Shown here in pieces: positions 16,628 to 25,709 of a DNA stretch of 64,000 nucleotides. Every line of letters begins with the position of its first letter. The stretch's first letter is position 1. The DNA comes from Ktedonobacter racemifer DSM 44963. Its GTDB lineage: Bacteria > Chloroflexota > Ktedonobacteria > Ktedonobacterales > Ktedonobacteraceae. Below the pieces are notes generated by a model. The model had not been told where the DNA came from and made no database searches. It saw only the letters and a program-made list of their open reading frames with translations. The stretch covers positions 1,054,001-1,118,000 of the forward strand of contig NZ_ADVG01000004.1 of assembly GCF_000178855.1 (NCBI RefSeq), in the 5' to 3' direction. The position numbers and the translations under genes were made by a program.

Positions 16628-19330
16628 GTGAGTAGTGAGGCACTGTCACTGCCACCAGTGCTGGCCCCCAAACTCCAACTACCACGTTTGCGCCCATCAC
16701 TGGTGCAACGCGAAGCGCTTCAGGCATGCCTGGACGCCGCCTCCGAACGCAGGCTGACCGTTGTCTCTGCCCCCGCCGGGTATGGGAAAACTACGCTGGC
16801 CAGTGCGTGGGCGACCCATCGCAACACATGCCAGGCATCACCCGCTGTGGCCTGGCTAGCACTCGATGAAGGTGATAACGATCCCATTCGTTTCTGGCGC
16901 TACTTCATTACCGCCTGCCAGGAACTCTACCCAGGTGTGGGGCGAACCACGCTGGCGCTATTACAGTCGCCGCTTCGGTTGCAACCCGAGCGCTTGCAGG
17001 ATATGGTTGTCTCCTCCTTCCTCAATGACCTGAGCAGCTACACCCAGGTGGGTATGGTGGTGTTAGAAGACTATCACGTCATCGTGACACCAGAGATACA
17101 TAAAGCTCTGGCGAGGCTGTTTCAGCTTCACTCATCTGGCCTGCGCCTGATCCTCTTGACTAGAAGCGATCCTCCCTTACCATTGGCGCGCCTGCGTGCC
17201 AGCGATGATCTCTATGAGTTGCGTAGCGCTGACCTTCGTTTTACTCTTGAGGAGACGCGACTCTTTCTCAGAAACTCGCTTGATCATCCGCTACCCGATA
17301 AAATCGTTCAGCACCTCTACGAACGCGCTGAGGGCTGGCCAGCTGGTATCCAGTTGGCTTCATTGGCCTTACGCGGGCATGAAAACACGCCCGAAGCTGA
17401 ACAGATTATCGCAGACCTCTCTGGTCGTCATCGCCACATACAAGAATACCTGGTCGACGAGATCCTACGTGAACAGCCTGAACACCTCCAGACATTCTTG
17501 CTTCAGACAAGTCTGCTCGATGGTCTGACATCCTCCCTCTGCGACGCAGTAACTGGTCGGACTGATAGTGCTGCAGCGCTTGAGCATATGGAGCGCGCAA
17601 ACATGTTTCTGCAGCCTCTCGACGGCGCGCAAGTCTGGTATCGCTATCACGCTCTCTTTGCTGAAGCTATGCAGCACGAGGCCCAGAGACGCCTTGGCGA
17701 GGAAGAGATTTATGCGTGCCTGAAGCGTGCCAGCGCATGGTTTGAGCGTAAGCATATGCTGCCGGAGGCGATTGAAACTGCTATGCGTGCCCATGACTTT
17801 ACCAACATGGCGAACCTCATCATACGCCTCGTGGAACCCTGGGGTGATTACTTCGAGCACCAGACGCTCTGGCGCTGGCTGAGAACGCTGCCACCAGAGG
17901 CTATGGAAGCCCAACCTGGTCTGGGCTTCCTGTACGCTGTAGCGCTGCTTTTTACGCAGGATCGCTATGCTCCGCTTACGAAGGCACGCATCGAGGTCCC
18001 CCTGCGCCTTGCGGAACGTTACTGGCACGATGAGGGCAATGTGAAGCGCCTTGCTCAGATCCTGGCGTTCCGTGCGCTCGTCGCACTCTGGCAGGAAGAG
18101 TATGCCGAGTCGTTCCGCCTGGCACGAGAATCCCTGGTTCATCTCGCGGACCATGAAGTGCAATGGCGCGGTATGAGCCTGTTGAATGTGAGCCTGGAGG
18201 ACCTGTGGGCTGGGCGCTTCGACAAGGCCTGGGAGGCCTGTATCCAGGCTCGCCAGCTTCTCACATCCTGTGGTTCGACCTCTCCCATGCTCGCGTCGAT
18301 CGCCGCCCAGGCTGAAATGAGCCACTGGCGCGGCCAACTCCACCAGGCAAGTACGTTCTATAAACAGATCCTCGCAGAGATGGAGAGCCAGAATATGAAG
18401 GAATACTGGCTCGATGATAAAGGGGGCGCGCTGCTCGGGCTGGCACATCTCTCCTACGAGTGGAATATGTTGGAATGCGCGGAACAGCAGGCACGCGAGG
18501 CTCTCTCTATAGGTCAGCATCGCAAAACGGAAGAGCTTAAAATCCGGGCCTTGTTCTTGCTAGCCCGTATAACTGGACAGCAGGAGTATGCACGGAATGC
18601 GTCCTCCCTTCTGACACATGTACAAAGAGCGGGTCTGCGCCGTGAACTGCTACTGGAGCAGGCTAGCGTAGCACTCGTACATGGCAACCTGGCGACCGCG
18701 CGGCGCTGGTCTGCCAACCTTCCTTGCCATGAAGAGTCCTTGACCTACCTACTCCGCGAGCGGGAGACACTGGTCACGGCACGCCTGCTTATCGCGCAAG
18801 AGTATACAGCCAAGGCACTATCTGTACTCTCATCACTGCTTCCCCAGGCCCGCGAGCAAGGCCGGGTGAATAGCGAATTAGAGTGCCTCACACTAATGGT
18901 CCTGGCCCATGCTACTGAGCGTGAGGATGAGAGCGCCTTGCTCAATGCTCGACGCCTTCTCCTCCTCGCGCTTGAGAAGGCACATCCTGAGGGATATCAA
19001 CGTCTCTTTCTCGATAAGGGTGAGCCAATGTGTATTCTCTTGCGCACGACCATCCGTGATATCTCTGACAACTCTCTGCGTGTCTATGCCCACGAACTCA
19101 TCCGCCACTTCTCCGGACCCGATACCGTTCCTGGCGAAGACCTGCTTAGTCCTCAGGAAGTGCGTGTCCTGCGCCTGCTTGCGGCTGGTCGTTCTCGTCC
19201 AGAGATCGCAAGCGAGCTGATCGTCTCAGTCAATACCATCAAGACCCAGATCAGGAGTATCTATCACAAACTCAATGTGTCCAGCCGTAAAGATGCCTAC
19301 GATGCCGCAAAACGCTTGCATCTACTCTGA
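16628..19330 (+). CDS. MalT-like LuxR family ATP-dependent regulator (LAL type)
   Basis: A 900-residue large regulator. Walker A is at residues ~48-56 (APAGYGKTT) in an NTPase (STAND) domain that runs to about residue 330 (VVLEDYH as Walker B region, LLTRSDPPLPL as sensor). A helical TPR-like region follows to ~830, and a C-terminal LuxR helix-turn-helix (LLSPQEVRVLRLLAAGRS, NTIKTQIRSIYHKL) ends the protein. Such proteins are held inactive until an inducer triggers ATP-dependent oligomerisation. The start is GTG with GAAGGAG about 8 bases ahead. It stands alone, so its target is unknown. The 259-base gap before it shows no gene. Confidence 0.92.
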   Translation: MSSEALSLPPVLAPKLQLPRLRPSLVQREALQACLDAASERRLTVVSAPAGYGKTTLASAWATHRNTCQASPAVAWLALDEGDNDPIRFWRYFITACQELYPGVGRTTLALLQSPLRLQPERLQDMVVSSFLNDLSSYTQVGMVVLEDYHVIVTPEIHKALARLFQLHSSGLRLILLTRSDPPLPLARLRASDDLYELRSADLRFTLEETRLFLRNSLDHPLPDKIVQHLYERAEGWPAGIQLASLALRGHENTPEAEQIIADLSGRHRHIQEYLVDEILREQPEHLQTFLLQTSLLDGLTSSLCDAVTGRTDSAAALEHMERANMFLQPLDGAQVWYRYHALFAEAMQHEAQRRLGEEEIYACLKRASAWFERKHMLPEAIETAMRAHDFTNMANLIIRLVEPWGDYFEHQTLWRWLRTLPPEAMEAQPGLGFLYAVALLFTQDRYAPLTKARIEVPLRLAERYWHDEGNVKRLAQILAFRALVALWQEEYAESFRLARESLVHLADHEVQWRGMSLLNVSLEDLWAGRFDKAWEACIQARQLLTSCGSTSPMLASIAAQAEMSHWRGQLHQASTFYKQILAEMESQNMKEYWLDDKGGALLGLAHLSYEWNMLECAEQQAREALSIGQHRKTEELKIRALFLLARITGQQEYARNASSLLTHVQRAGLRRELLLEQASVALVHGNLATARRWSANLPCHEESLTYLLRERETLVTARLLIAQEYTAKALSVLSSLLPQAREQGRVNSELECLTLMVLAHATEREDESALLNARRLLLLALEKAHPEGYQRLFLDKGEPMCILLRTTIRDISDNSLRVYAHELIRHFSGPDTVPGEDLLSPQEVRVLRLLAAGRSRPEIASELIVSVNTIKTQIRSIYHKLNVSSRKDAYDAAKRLHLL

Positions 19331-19371
19331 TCAATTTTCCTACCGTTGCAAAACATGATACTATGCGATGT

Positions 19372-21261
19372 TCACGCACTTGAGAGCACGTCCTTCCTCA
19401 GATGAGACGTCGAAAGGATGGCAAGCACCTCTCTGGGCTGAGAGGTGCGCAGTGCGATGGTGTAGGACCATCCGGCATAGTACACATGTTTGCCCTCTCG
19501 CGGGCGGGGTGTGATCCCCTGCGACGGCAACAGCAGCGTCGCCTCCTGCCCGCTATACAAGCAGGAGTTGACCTCCAAAGAAGTCACGCGGTACGACTCG
19601 TACCGCCTGGTTTGCTGATAGGTGAGGAGAAAGGCCATGCCCAGCCGGGCGATATTGAGCGACGCCGCGTAATCCCTCGCCCCCTTCCACAGGCACTCGG
19701 GGTTCGAGCAGCAGAGCATCGGCCCCCACGAGATGGCCTGTGTGCGGTCCTCTGGTGCCGCAGAGGCGTACGTCTTGGCCGGCTCACCACAGCGAGGGCA
19801 GGTATGGGTCGTGCCACGCGCTTCCACCTGCCGCGCCCGGATGCCCAACAGGTGGCACTTGTATTTGAGGACGCGCCAGAGCTCACCTCGCACCGTGGTA
19901 TTGTTGCGCCAGTTGCGGAAGCGTCCCCGCACCCCACGGCCACGCCCCTGCGTCTTGAGCGTCCTGAGGTCTTCTCCGCAGATGAGCCGGCAGTCGGAGA
20001 GCAGCGCCAGCAGGATCAACAGGTTCGAGGCCAGGTGCGCCAGTTCGCGGTTTCTCCGCTCGTAGCTCTTCCAGCACTGGCTGATGCGCGCATCGTACTC
20101 CCGGACCCGCTGCTGCCAGCCCGCAAGATGCGCGGGGAGTGGGACCCCATGCTCCTGGTGGGCGGCCTGGGCCTCCTTGACGAACTGTCCGTAGCGATCG
20201 CGGCAGGCCTTGAGCCGATCAATCTCCCTTCGCAAGCGCGCCTGCCTGCCATCGATGCCGCCCGTATCCAGGAAGACCGGACGGCTCACCTGCCGGGACC
20301 GCTCCTCGTCGCCCTCCTCCGGTCGTTGCAGGATCGAGACGGTGATCAGCGAGCGCACGCCCCAGTCCCAGCCCAGCACGCGCGTCTCCTGCTCGAGCGG
20401 AGAGACGTACCTGGCCGGTACCTCCAGGGTGAGATCGAGCACGGCCACGCGGCTGCCATCGTCGCCCCGGATCTCTCTCAACGTTGGCGCCTGGGGGAGA
20501 GCCCCTTGCGCGAGGGACGCGCAGACGGCGGGGGGCAGCGCGATGGCCTGGCTCCAGGCTCCCCAGCTCCATTTCCCCTGGTCATCGGGGGTGCGCAGTC
20601 GCAGGGAGAGCGATGCGAGTTGTCGCTCTTGCCTGCTCTCGAGATCGCAGCCCGGGGCCAGCTCGATGCGTGCCCGATAGGTCTGCTCTGCCTTCATGCC
20701 GTCGTCTCCGGCGAAGGTCAGGTGACCGACCGAGAGGACGGGCACGGGTTGAAGGGCTTCATAGGTGCTGGGGAACGCTCCGGTTTGCAAGTACCAGTTG
20801 CAGGCCTGTGCCATGAGATTGGTCATGGCCACAAACGCCTCAGCATCCTCCCCGGCATCCTGCAGCTGTGCGCGCGAGGTGCGAACCTGCTCGTTGATCT
20901 GCCGGTGATCTTTTCTGGCGGGCCGCTTGCCTTGGGCGGGGATGATCAAGCCCTCGGAGAGCAGGGGCACGATCGCCTCGAAGACGCGCTTGCGGCTGGC
21001 CTGGGCGCGCAGGATGCGGCCCGCCTGCTCCATCTCGCAGCGCTCCTGGCGGTTGCCGTGACCAGAGCGGATGAGCAGGTGGCGCTCGACCTGCTTCCAG
21101 GCAGGACCGGCCCTCTCGCCAGCAAAGGCATCGAGCTGGGGCCAGAGCGTGGTGATGATCTGGTTGATGGCGAGGCGGCTGGCATCGAGGAGCCGCAGGG
21201 CCTGAGCTTGCATGCCATCGGGCACGCGGATGGGGAACGAGAGCGTTTGCGTTTTGACCAC
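19372..21261 (-). CDS. Long TnpB/OrfB-like protein (629 residues)
   Basis: A TnpB superfamily protein, about 200 residues longer than ordinary TnpB. RuvC-like residues are Asp299 (VLGWDWGVRSL), Glu430 (LICGEDLRTL) and Asp530 (GARDYAASLNIARLG). The zinc ribbon is Cys488/Cys491 and Cys518/Cys523. The extra length lies mainly in the first 290 residues. The long helical insert between Asp299 and Glu430 is also present. The start is GTG with AGGAGG six bases ahead. No TnpA is adjacent. The gene is visibly richer in G+C than its neighbours and ends only 41 bases from the convergent regulator, which suggests acquisition by transfer and that any omega-RNA must overlap the coding 3' end. It could be an ordinary long OrfB or a lineage between TnpB and compact type V effectors. 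Confidence 0.85.
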   Translation of the reverse strand: MVKTQTLSFPIRVPDGMQAQALRLLDASRLAINQIITTLWPQLDAFAGERAGPAWKQVERHLLIRSGHGNRQERCEMEQAGRILRAQASRKRVFEAIVPLLSEGLIIPAQGKRPARKDHRQINEQVRTSRAQLQDAGEDAEAFVAMTNLMAQACNWYLQTGAFPSTYEALQPVPVLSVGHLTFAGDDGMKAEQTYRARIELAPGCDLESRQERQLASLSLRLRTPDDQGKWSWGAWSQAIALPPAVCASLAQGALPQAPTLREIRGDDGSRVAVLDLTLEVPARYVSPLEQETRVLGWDWGVRSLITVSILQRPEEGDEERSRQVSRPVFLDTGGIDGRQARLRREIDRLKACRDRYGQFVKEAQAAHQEHGVPLPAHLAGWQQRVREYDARISQCWKSYERRNRELAHLASNLLILLALLSDCRLICGEDLRTLKTQGRGRGVRGRFRNWRNNTTVRGELWRVLKYKCHLLGIRARQVEARGTTHTCPRCGEPAKTYASAAPEDRTQAISWGPMLCCSNPECLWKGARDYAASLNIARLGMAFLLTYQQTRRYESYRVTSLEVNSCLYSGQEATLLLPSQGITPRPREGKHVYYAGWSYTIALRTSQPREVLAILSTSHLRKDVLSSA

Positions 21262-21494
21262 CTGCGTCCTCCTGGTTTCTGACCCCGCGAGACGATTCGC
21301 TGCTGGGCCATCGATGCGTTGACCTCGATACCTGAAGTATACGAAAAATCAACATGTGTTGCAACTGTCAGCACCCTCCTTCAATCATCCTCTTAATCAC
21401 CCTTGCAGGGTGATAGCGATCCCCAAACCATATCCGTAGATAGGATAGCGCGGATAAACCGCGAGACAAAGATAGCAATTGAAGGGGTAACCAC

Positions 21495-21875
21495 ATGTTT
21501 CGCAAATGCACTATCCTATTGTCTATATGTAGTTTGCTCTTGTTAAGCATTATTGCCTGTAGTAGTAGCACCGCGAATGACACGCCCAATACCGTTCATA
21601 TGAGCGATAACTCTTTTGTGCAGTCATCAATCACCATCAAGAAGGGTGATAGTATCACCCTTGTAGCCGACACCTTGACGCCGCATACTATCGCCAATGG
21701 GACCTGGGACAACGACACGGCCAAGCCTTCTACCGAAGCGGGCGCGCCCACAGTCAAAAATCTTCAGGTTAGTGGCAATAGTTCGACGTCCATTGGTCCT
21801 TTTACTACTGCTGGCACCTTTCACCTCTACTGCACCATACACGGGGGGATGCAACTGGAGGTCATCGTCAAATGA
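21495..21875 (+). CDS. Cupredoxin-domain lipoprotein
   Basis: A 126-residue lipoprotein. The signal peptide ends in a lipobox with Cys22 (LSIIAC), so the mature protein is lipid-anchored outside the membrane. The rest is one cupredoxin domain. A type 1 copper site is complete: His64 (TPHTI), Cys113 (LYCTI), His116 and Met119 (HGGM). It should be a small blue copper electron carrier or copper chaperone. The gene overlaps the next by four bases (ATGA), so the membrane protein downstream is probably a functional partner. The 233-base gap before it shows no gene and probably includes the left end of the long TnpB unit. Confidence 0.88.
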   Translation: MFRKCTILLSICSLLLLSIIACSSSTANDTPNTVHMSDNSFVQSSITIKKGDSITLVADTLTPHTIANGTWDNDTAKPSTEAGAPTVKNLQVSGNSSTSIGPFTTAGTFHLYCTIHGGMQLEVIVK

Positions 21876-22330
21876 TCGAGAATCGTGAACAGAGGGTGAT
21901 TAAACCGCCAGTCACCCATACCTATGGAGCTGTGACTCGCATTTTCCAGGTAATATATGTTATCGTCGCGTGGCTCTTTGCGCTTGGCGTGCTTATCCAG
22001 GCTTACCTGGCTGGCATGGGCATCTTCACCAATGTGAGTTGGTTAAAGGATCACTCAAATCTAGGCTGGGAACTAGGAAACTTCTCCATCCTGATGCTGA
22101 TCCTGCTCTTCCTGGGCCGCTTTCCACGCCGAATTATCCTATTGCATCTCTTGCTCATTGTAGACGTGGTGTTTCAGGTAGGGCTGGTCTCTTTCCTGCG
22201 CCTCTTTAAGGTAACGGCCCTTACCGCGTTGCATCCTGCCAACGCCCTGCTGCTCTTTGGGATCGCGACTATTCTGGCCTACAGCGCGCACAAGTGGACG
22301 CGCTCGACGCGCCAGGCAAGACGTGATTAA
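21872..22330 (+). CDS. Four-helix membrane protein (DUF6220-like)
   Basis: A 152-residue membrane protein with helices near residues 28-50, 68-86, 90-112 and 117-138. The pattern of a buried His near the end of the third loop (ALHPANALLLFG) and NLGWELGNFSIL resembles DUF6220 proteins; function unknown. The start codon overlaps the stop of the cupredoxin lipoprotein, so the pair is translationally coupled. A role in membrane electron transfer or copper handling is an inference from that partner only. Confidence 0.7.
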   Translation: MIENREQRVIKPPVTHTYGAVTRIFQVIYVIVAWLFALGVLIQAYLAGMGIFTNVSWLKDHSNLGWELGNFSILMLILLFLGRFPRRIILLHLLLIVDVVFQVGLVSFLRLFKVTALTALHPANALLLFGIATILAYSAHKWTRSTRQARRD

Positions 22331-22395
22331 ACACAGTACGTTGAAACGTCTGAATACACTCTCACGGGGTCGAACGAGGCCTCCCGGAAGCGCTA

Positions 22396-22429
22396 AAGAG
22401 GTGAATAGTCTGTAGACTATTCACCTCTT
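22396..22429. repeat. Palindromic hairpin after copper pair
   Basis: 16-bp perfect arms (22396-22411 with 22414-22429) around a two-base centre, in the 329-base gap between the copper-related pair and the molybdenum hydroxylase operon. No gene is visible in the gap. It probably acts as a terminator or 3' stabiliser. Confidence 0.8.
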
Positions 22430-22659
22430 CCTAATTTCCTCACCTCTTGCTATAACCTGCGCTTGCTACTACAACTCCAAAAGTGCTTTGAAAGTAAAGT
22501 GGTGATAATAAGTACCATGTTACACTTGTATATACTCACATCTGAACATATACTTGCTTTTGTAGATTATTGATTTTGCCTCACGCTTCACAGCTCCTGA
22601 CTATTTGTAGTGGTAATCTCACTGGCGCATCGGCGCGCCGAAAGGAGCGAGCACCGACT

Positions 22660-23193
22660 ATGCAAAGAACGCTCATTACGCTCACAGTCAATGGAGAAGA
22701 GAGAGAGGTTGCGGTCCTCCCCCATCATACACTCCTGGAGGTATTACGCGAAGATCTCGGGCTGACTGGTACCAAACATGGCTGTGAACTAGGCGAATGT
22801 GGTGCCTGCACAATCCTGCTGGATGGTGAACCTGTTCTCTCCTGCCTGGTGCTTCCCCTGGCCATACAGGGCCGCGCTATTACGACTATTGAGGGCCTGG
22901 AACACCATGGTCAACTTCACCCCCTACAGGAGGCCTTTGCAGAACTGGGCGCGGCCCAGTGTGGCTATTGCACTCCCGGAATGCTCCTGGCGGGTGCGGC
23001 CCTGCTGGCAAAAATTCCTCAGCCTACCCGCACACAGATGAAGGAGGGCCTGGCCGGCAATCTCTGTCGTTGTACTGGCTATACCAAGATCTATGAGGCA
23101 TTGGAAAAGGCGGCTGAGCGAGGAAAGGGAGAAAAACAGGAGACTGCCGTGCCAGCTTCATCGCCGAACGGGATAGGAGGCAAACGACAATGA
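22660..23193 (+). CDS. [2Fe-2S] subunit of xanthine oxidase-family enzyme, 4-HBCR-like gamma
   Basis: A 177-residue iron-sulfur subunit of the molybdenum hydroxylase family. Eight cluster cysteines are in place: a plant-type [2Fe-2S] set (Cys42, Cys47, Cys50, Cys62) and a C-terminal set (Cys101, Cys104, Cys136, Cys138) in CGYCTPGM and LCRCTGY. It passes electrons between the molybdenum site and the other redox centres. I chose the ATG at 22660 because AAAGGAG lies upstream and the family starts near MQRTLITLTVNG; an upstream in-frame start at 22570 is unlikely. It overlaps the large subunit by four bases. The C-terminal ~30 residues are a hydrophilic tail longer than usual. Confidence 0.9.
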   Translation: MQRTLITLTVNGEEREVAVLPHHTLLEVLREDLGLTGTKHGCELGECGACTILLDGEPVLSCLVLPLAIQGRAITTIEGLEHHGQLHPLQEAFAELGAAQCGYCTPGMLLAGAALLAKIPQPTRTQMKEGLAGNLCRCTGYTKIYEALEKAAERGKGEKQETAVPASSPNGIGGKRQ

Positions 23194-25709
23194 AAGAACA
23201 GCAATTGGACAACAGGCAGCCTCACCCCTATAGTATAATCGGTACGTCCAGACCTAAAGTCGATGCCTACCCCAAGGTTACTGGTCGCGCCCTGTATGCA
23301 GACGATATCTCACTACCACGCATGCTCTATGGCGCGCTGCTGCGCTCCCCTCATCCCCACGCCAATATTCTCGCCATTGATACACGCCGCGCCCTCGATC
23401 TTCCAGGCGTGGTCGCCATCCTCACAGGCTCAGACCTACCACACAAGTTCGGTATCCTCCCCTCCAGCCAAGACGAGTACGCCCTGGCGCGCGATAAAGT
23501 ACGCTATGTCGGCGATCCCGTGGCTGCTGTGGCTGCGCTCGATCCCGAGACCCTTGAGCAGGCCCTGAAGCTGATCGAGGTTGAGTACGAGGTGCTGCCC
23601 GCCTTAATGAGCATCGACGAAGCCCTGGACCAACCCGATGTCAAGATCAATGAGGAGGCACGCATCGGCAATATCCACAAGGCCGTCGCCTATGAATTTG
23701 GAGATGTGGAGGCAGGCTTCGCTGAGGCCGACTACATGCGCGAGGACTGGTTCTACTACGAGGGCAATACACACGCACCAATCGAGGAACACGCCTGCGT
23801 GGCGAACTGGGAACCTAATCCCAGCGACCCCATAGGCGGAAAACTCACCCTCTGGAGCTCAACTCAAACGCCTCACTATGTACATCGCGAGTTGAGCAAG
23901 GTCCTGAGCCTGCCTCAATCGCATGTGCGTGTGATCGTCCCCAATGTGGGTGGCGGCTTTGGTGGCAAGTCTGATCCTTTTTCACACGAGATCTGTGCCG
24001 CCGAACTCTCACGACGCACTGGACGACCCGTAAAGATTACCTGCACACGTGAGGAGGTCTTCCTGCTGCACCGGGGACGCCATCCCGTCAAGATGTGGAT
24101 TAAGACGGGCGTAAAGCAGGATGGTACGCTAACAGCTATGCACTTCCGCTCCTTCCTGGATGGAGGGGCATATGGCTCCTATGGCATCGCGACCACCTAT
24201 TATACTGGTGTGCTCCAGACTGTCACCTACAAGTTGCCGTCCTATAAGTTCGAGGGTATGCGTGTCTTTACCAATAAGCCTCCCTGTGGTCCCAAGCGTG
24301 GACATGGCACGACCCAGCCACGCTATGCCCTGGAGGTCCACCTGGACAAGCTGGCATACGATCTCAACATAGATCCTCTTGCCCTGCGTAAACATAACCT
24401 GATACAGCCCTATACCCGCACCATCAATGGGCTACGTGTAACCAGTTGCGCCCTGGATAAGTGCCTGGACGTTGTCACCGAGCGCTCCCACTGGTATGGA
24501 ATGCGCCAGAGTACTCCAAATCAACCGTCTGTGGTGGGTCCACTTCGCCGGGGCCTGGGTATCGCCGCCGCCTCCTACATATGTGGCGCAGGTAAACCTA
24601 TTTACTGGAACGATATGCCGCACTCCGCGGTGCAGATTCGCCTGGACCGTGGCGGCGGCGTGACCATCTACTGCGGCTCAACGGATATCGGGCAGGGCTC
24701 GACATCGATTCTGGCCTATATCGTCGCCGAGGAACTGGGCATCACACCAGAGCATATCCACGTGGAGACCGCTGACACCGCACTTACTCCCGTTGATTTG
24801 GGTTCCTACTCCAGTCGTGTGACCTTCATGGCGGGCAACGCTGCCATCAGCGCGGCGCGCAAGCTCAAGGAGCAGCTTTTTGAGGTCGCAGCCACACGCC
24901 TGGCTGTTCCGGCTGAACGCCTGCTCGCAGCAGAAAACGCTCTCTACGACGAGGATGATCCTGGTCGTTCGCTACCTTTCGTCCTGGCAGTCCAACTTGC
25001 CGAGACGAAGTTTGGCGCGCTGGTCGCGGCTGGAACATACGCGCCCCCCGAGGGCATTCACGGCGATTATAAGGGCGCGGGCGTCGGCCCATCACCAGCC
25101 TACTCCTACTCGGCCTGCGCGGCCCAGGTGGCAGTCGACATAGAGACTGGCGAGCTGACCGTTGAGAAGCTCTGGCTGGCCCATGATGTTGGGCAGGCTA
25201 TCAATCCCCTGCTTGTGGCGGGCCAGGTCGAGGGCGGGGCATATATGGGCCATGGCGAGGCCGTGATGGAGCAGCAAACTTTTCGCAAGGGTCGCCATAA
25301 GCTTCCCTCTCTGCTCGACTATAAGCTCCCTACAACCCTGGATACACCCGAGATTGAGACGATTCTTATCGAAGAGGCCGACCCGGAGGGGCCCTTCGGA
25401 GCCAAGGAGGCGGGGCAGGGGCCGCTCAATCCCGTGATTCCAGCCATAGCCAACGCCGTTTACGACGCCGTAGGCGTCCGCATTGATGAGACGCCCATCA
25501 CGCCAGATAAGATTCTTCAGGCCCTCAAGGCTATCTCTGGTAAACGTGTCCAGGCGCGTACAGTACAACCAATTACCATCCCCAATCCCTGGCCCACCCG
25601 CCTCATTCAATGGCAGCCCGACGAGCAGGCAAAAGTTATTGAGCCTGCATCACGTTATGGCTATAAGAGCAATCAGCGAGCTACGTTGATGAAAGGAGGA
25701 GATGCCTGA
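23190..25709 (+). CDS. Molybdopterin-binding large subunit, 4-HBCR-like alpha
   Basis: An 839-residue large subunit of the xanthine oxidase family binding the molybdenum cofactor. The N-terminal domain begins DAYPKVTGRALYADD. Cofactor motifs include GGGFGGKSDPF, RGHGTTQPR and STDIGQGST. The active-site loop lacks the CODH AYRCSFR motif, so this is not aerobic CO dehydrogenase. Near the C-terminus the family motif normally containing the catalytic glutamate (GVGE) reads EAGQGPL, placing Gln743 at that position; this is odd and may mean altered chemistry. The gene overlaps both neighbours and sits with a 4-hydroxybenzoyl-CoA reductase-like FAD subunit and an aryl-CoA ligase. The substrate is therefore probably an aromatic CoA thioester, by inference. 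Confidence 0.85.
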   Translation: MKEQQLDNRQPHPYSIIGTSRPKVDAYPKVTGRALYADDISLPRMLYGALLRSPHPHANILAIDTRRALDLPGVVAILTGSDLPHKFGILPSSQDEYALARDKVRYVGDPVAAVAALDPETLEQALKLIEVEYEVLPALMSIDEALDQPDVKINEEARIGNIHKAVAYEFGDVEAGFAEADYMREDWFYYEGNTHAPIEEHACVANWEPNPSDPIGGKLTLWSSTQTPHYVHRELSKVLSLPQSHVRVIVPNVGGGFGGKSDPFSHEICAAELSRRTGRPVKITCTREEVFLLHRGRHPVKMWIKTGVKQDGTLTAMHFRSFLDGGAYGSYGIATTYYTGVLQTVTYKLPSYKFEGMRVFTNKPPCGPKRGHGTTQPRYALEVHLDKLAYDLNIDPLALRKHNLIQPYTRTINGLRVTSCALDKCLDVVTERSHWYGMRQSTPNQPSVVGPLRRGLGIAAASYICGAGKPIYWNDMPHSAVQIRLDRGGGVTIYCGSTDIGQGSTSILAYIVAEELGITPEHIHVETADTALTPVDLGSYSSRVTFMAGNAAISAARKLKEQLFEVAATRLAVPAERLLAAENALYDEDDPGRSLPFVLAVQLAETKFGALVAAGTYAPPEGIHGDYKGAGVGPSPAYSYSACAAQVAVDIETGELTVEKLWLAHDVGQAINPLLVAGQVEGGAYMGHGEAVMEQQTFRKGRHKLPSLLDYKLPTTLDTPEIETILIEEADPEGPFGAKEAGQGPLNPVIPAIANAVYDAVGVRIDETPITPDKILQALKAISGKRVQARTVQPITIPNPWPTRLIQWQPDEQAKVIEPASRYGYKSNQRATLMKGGDA

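Noticed and set aside
17465..18520. 351-codon minus-strand frame inside the LuxR regulator
   Set aside because: It is antisense to the TPR region of an intact 900-residue regulator and shows no domain or ribosome site.
19402..21282. 626-codon open frame on the plus strand opposite the long TnpB gene
   Set aside because: It mirrors the G+C-rich TnpB gene, has no recognisable domain, is low-complexity Arg/Leu/Gly/Ala-rich, and the minus strand has complete catalytic and zinc motifs.
23190..25709. Aerobic CO dehydrogenase large subunit
   Set aside because: The CODH active-site loop motif is missing and the medium subunit carries the HCR-type four-cysteine insert.
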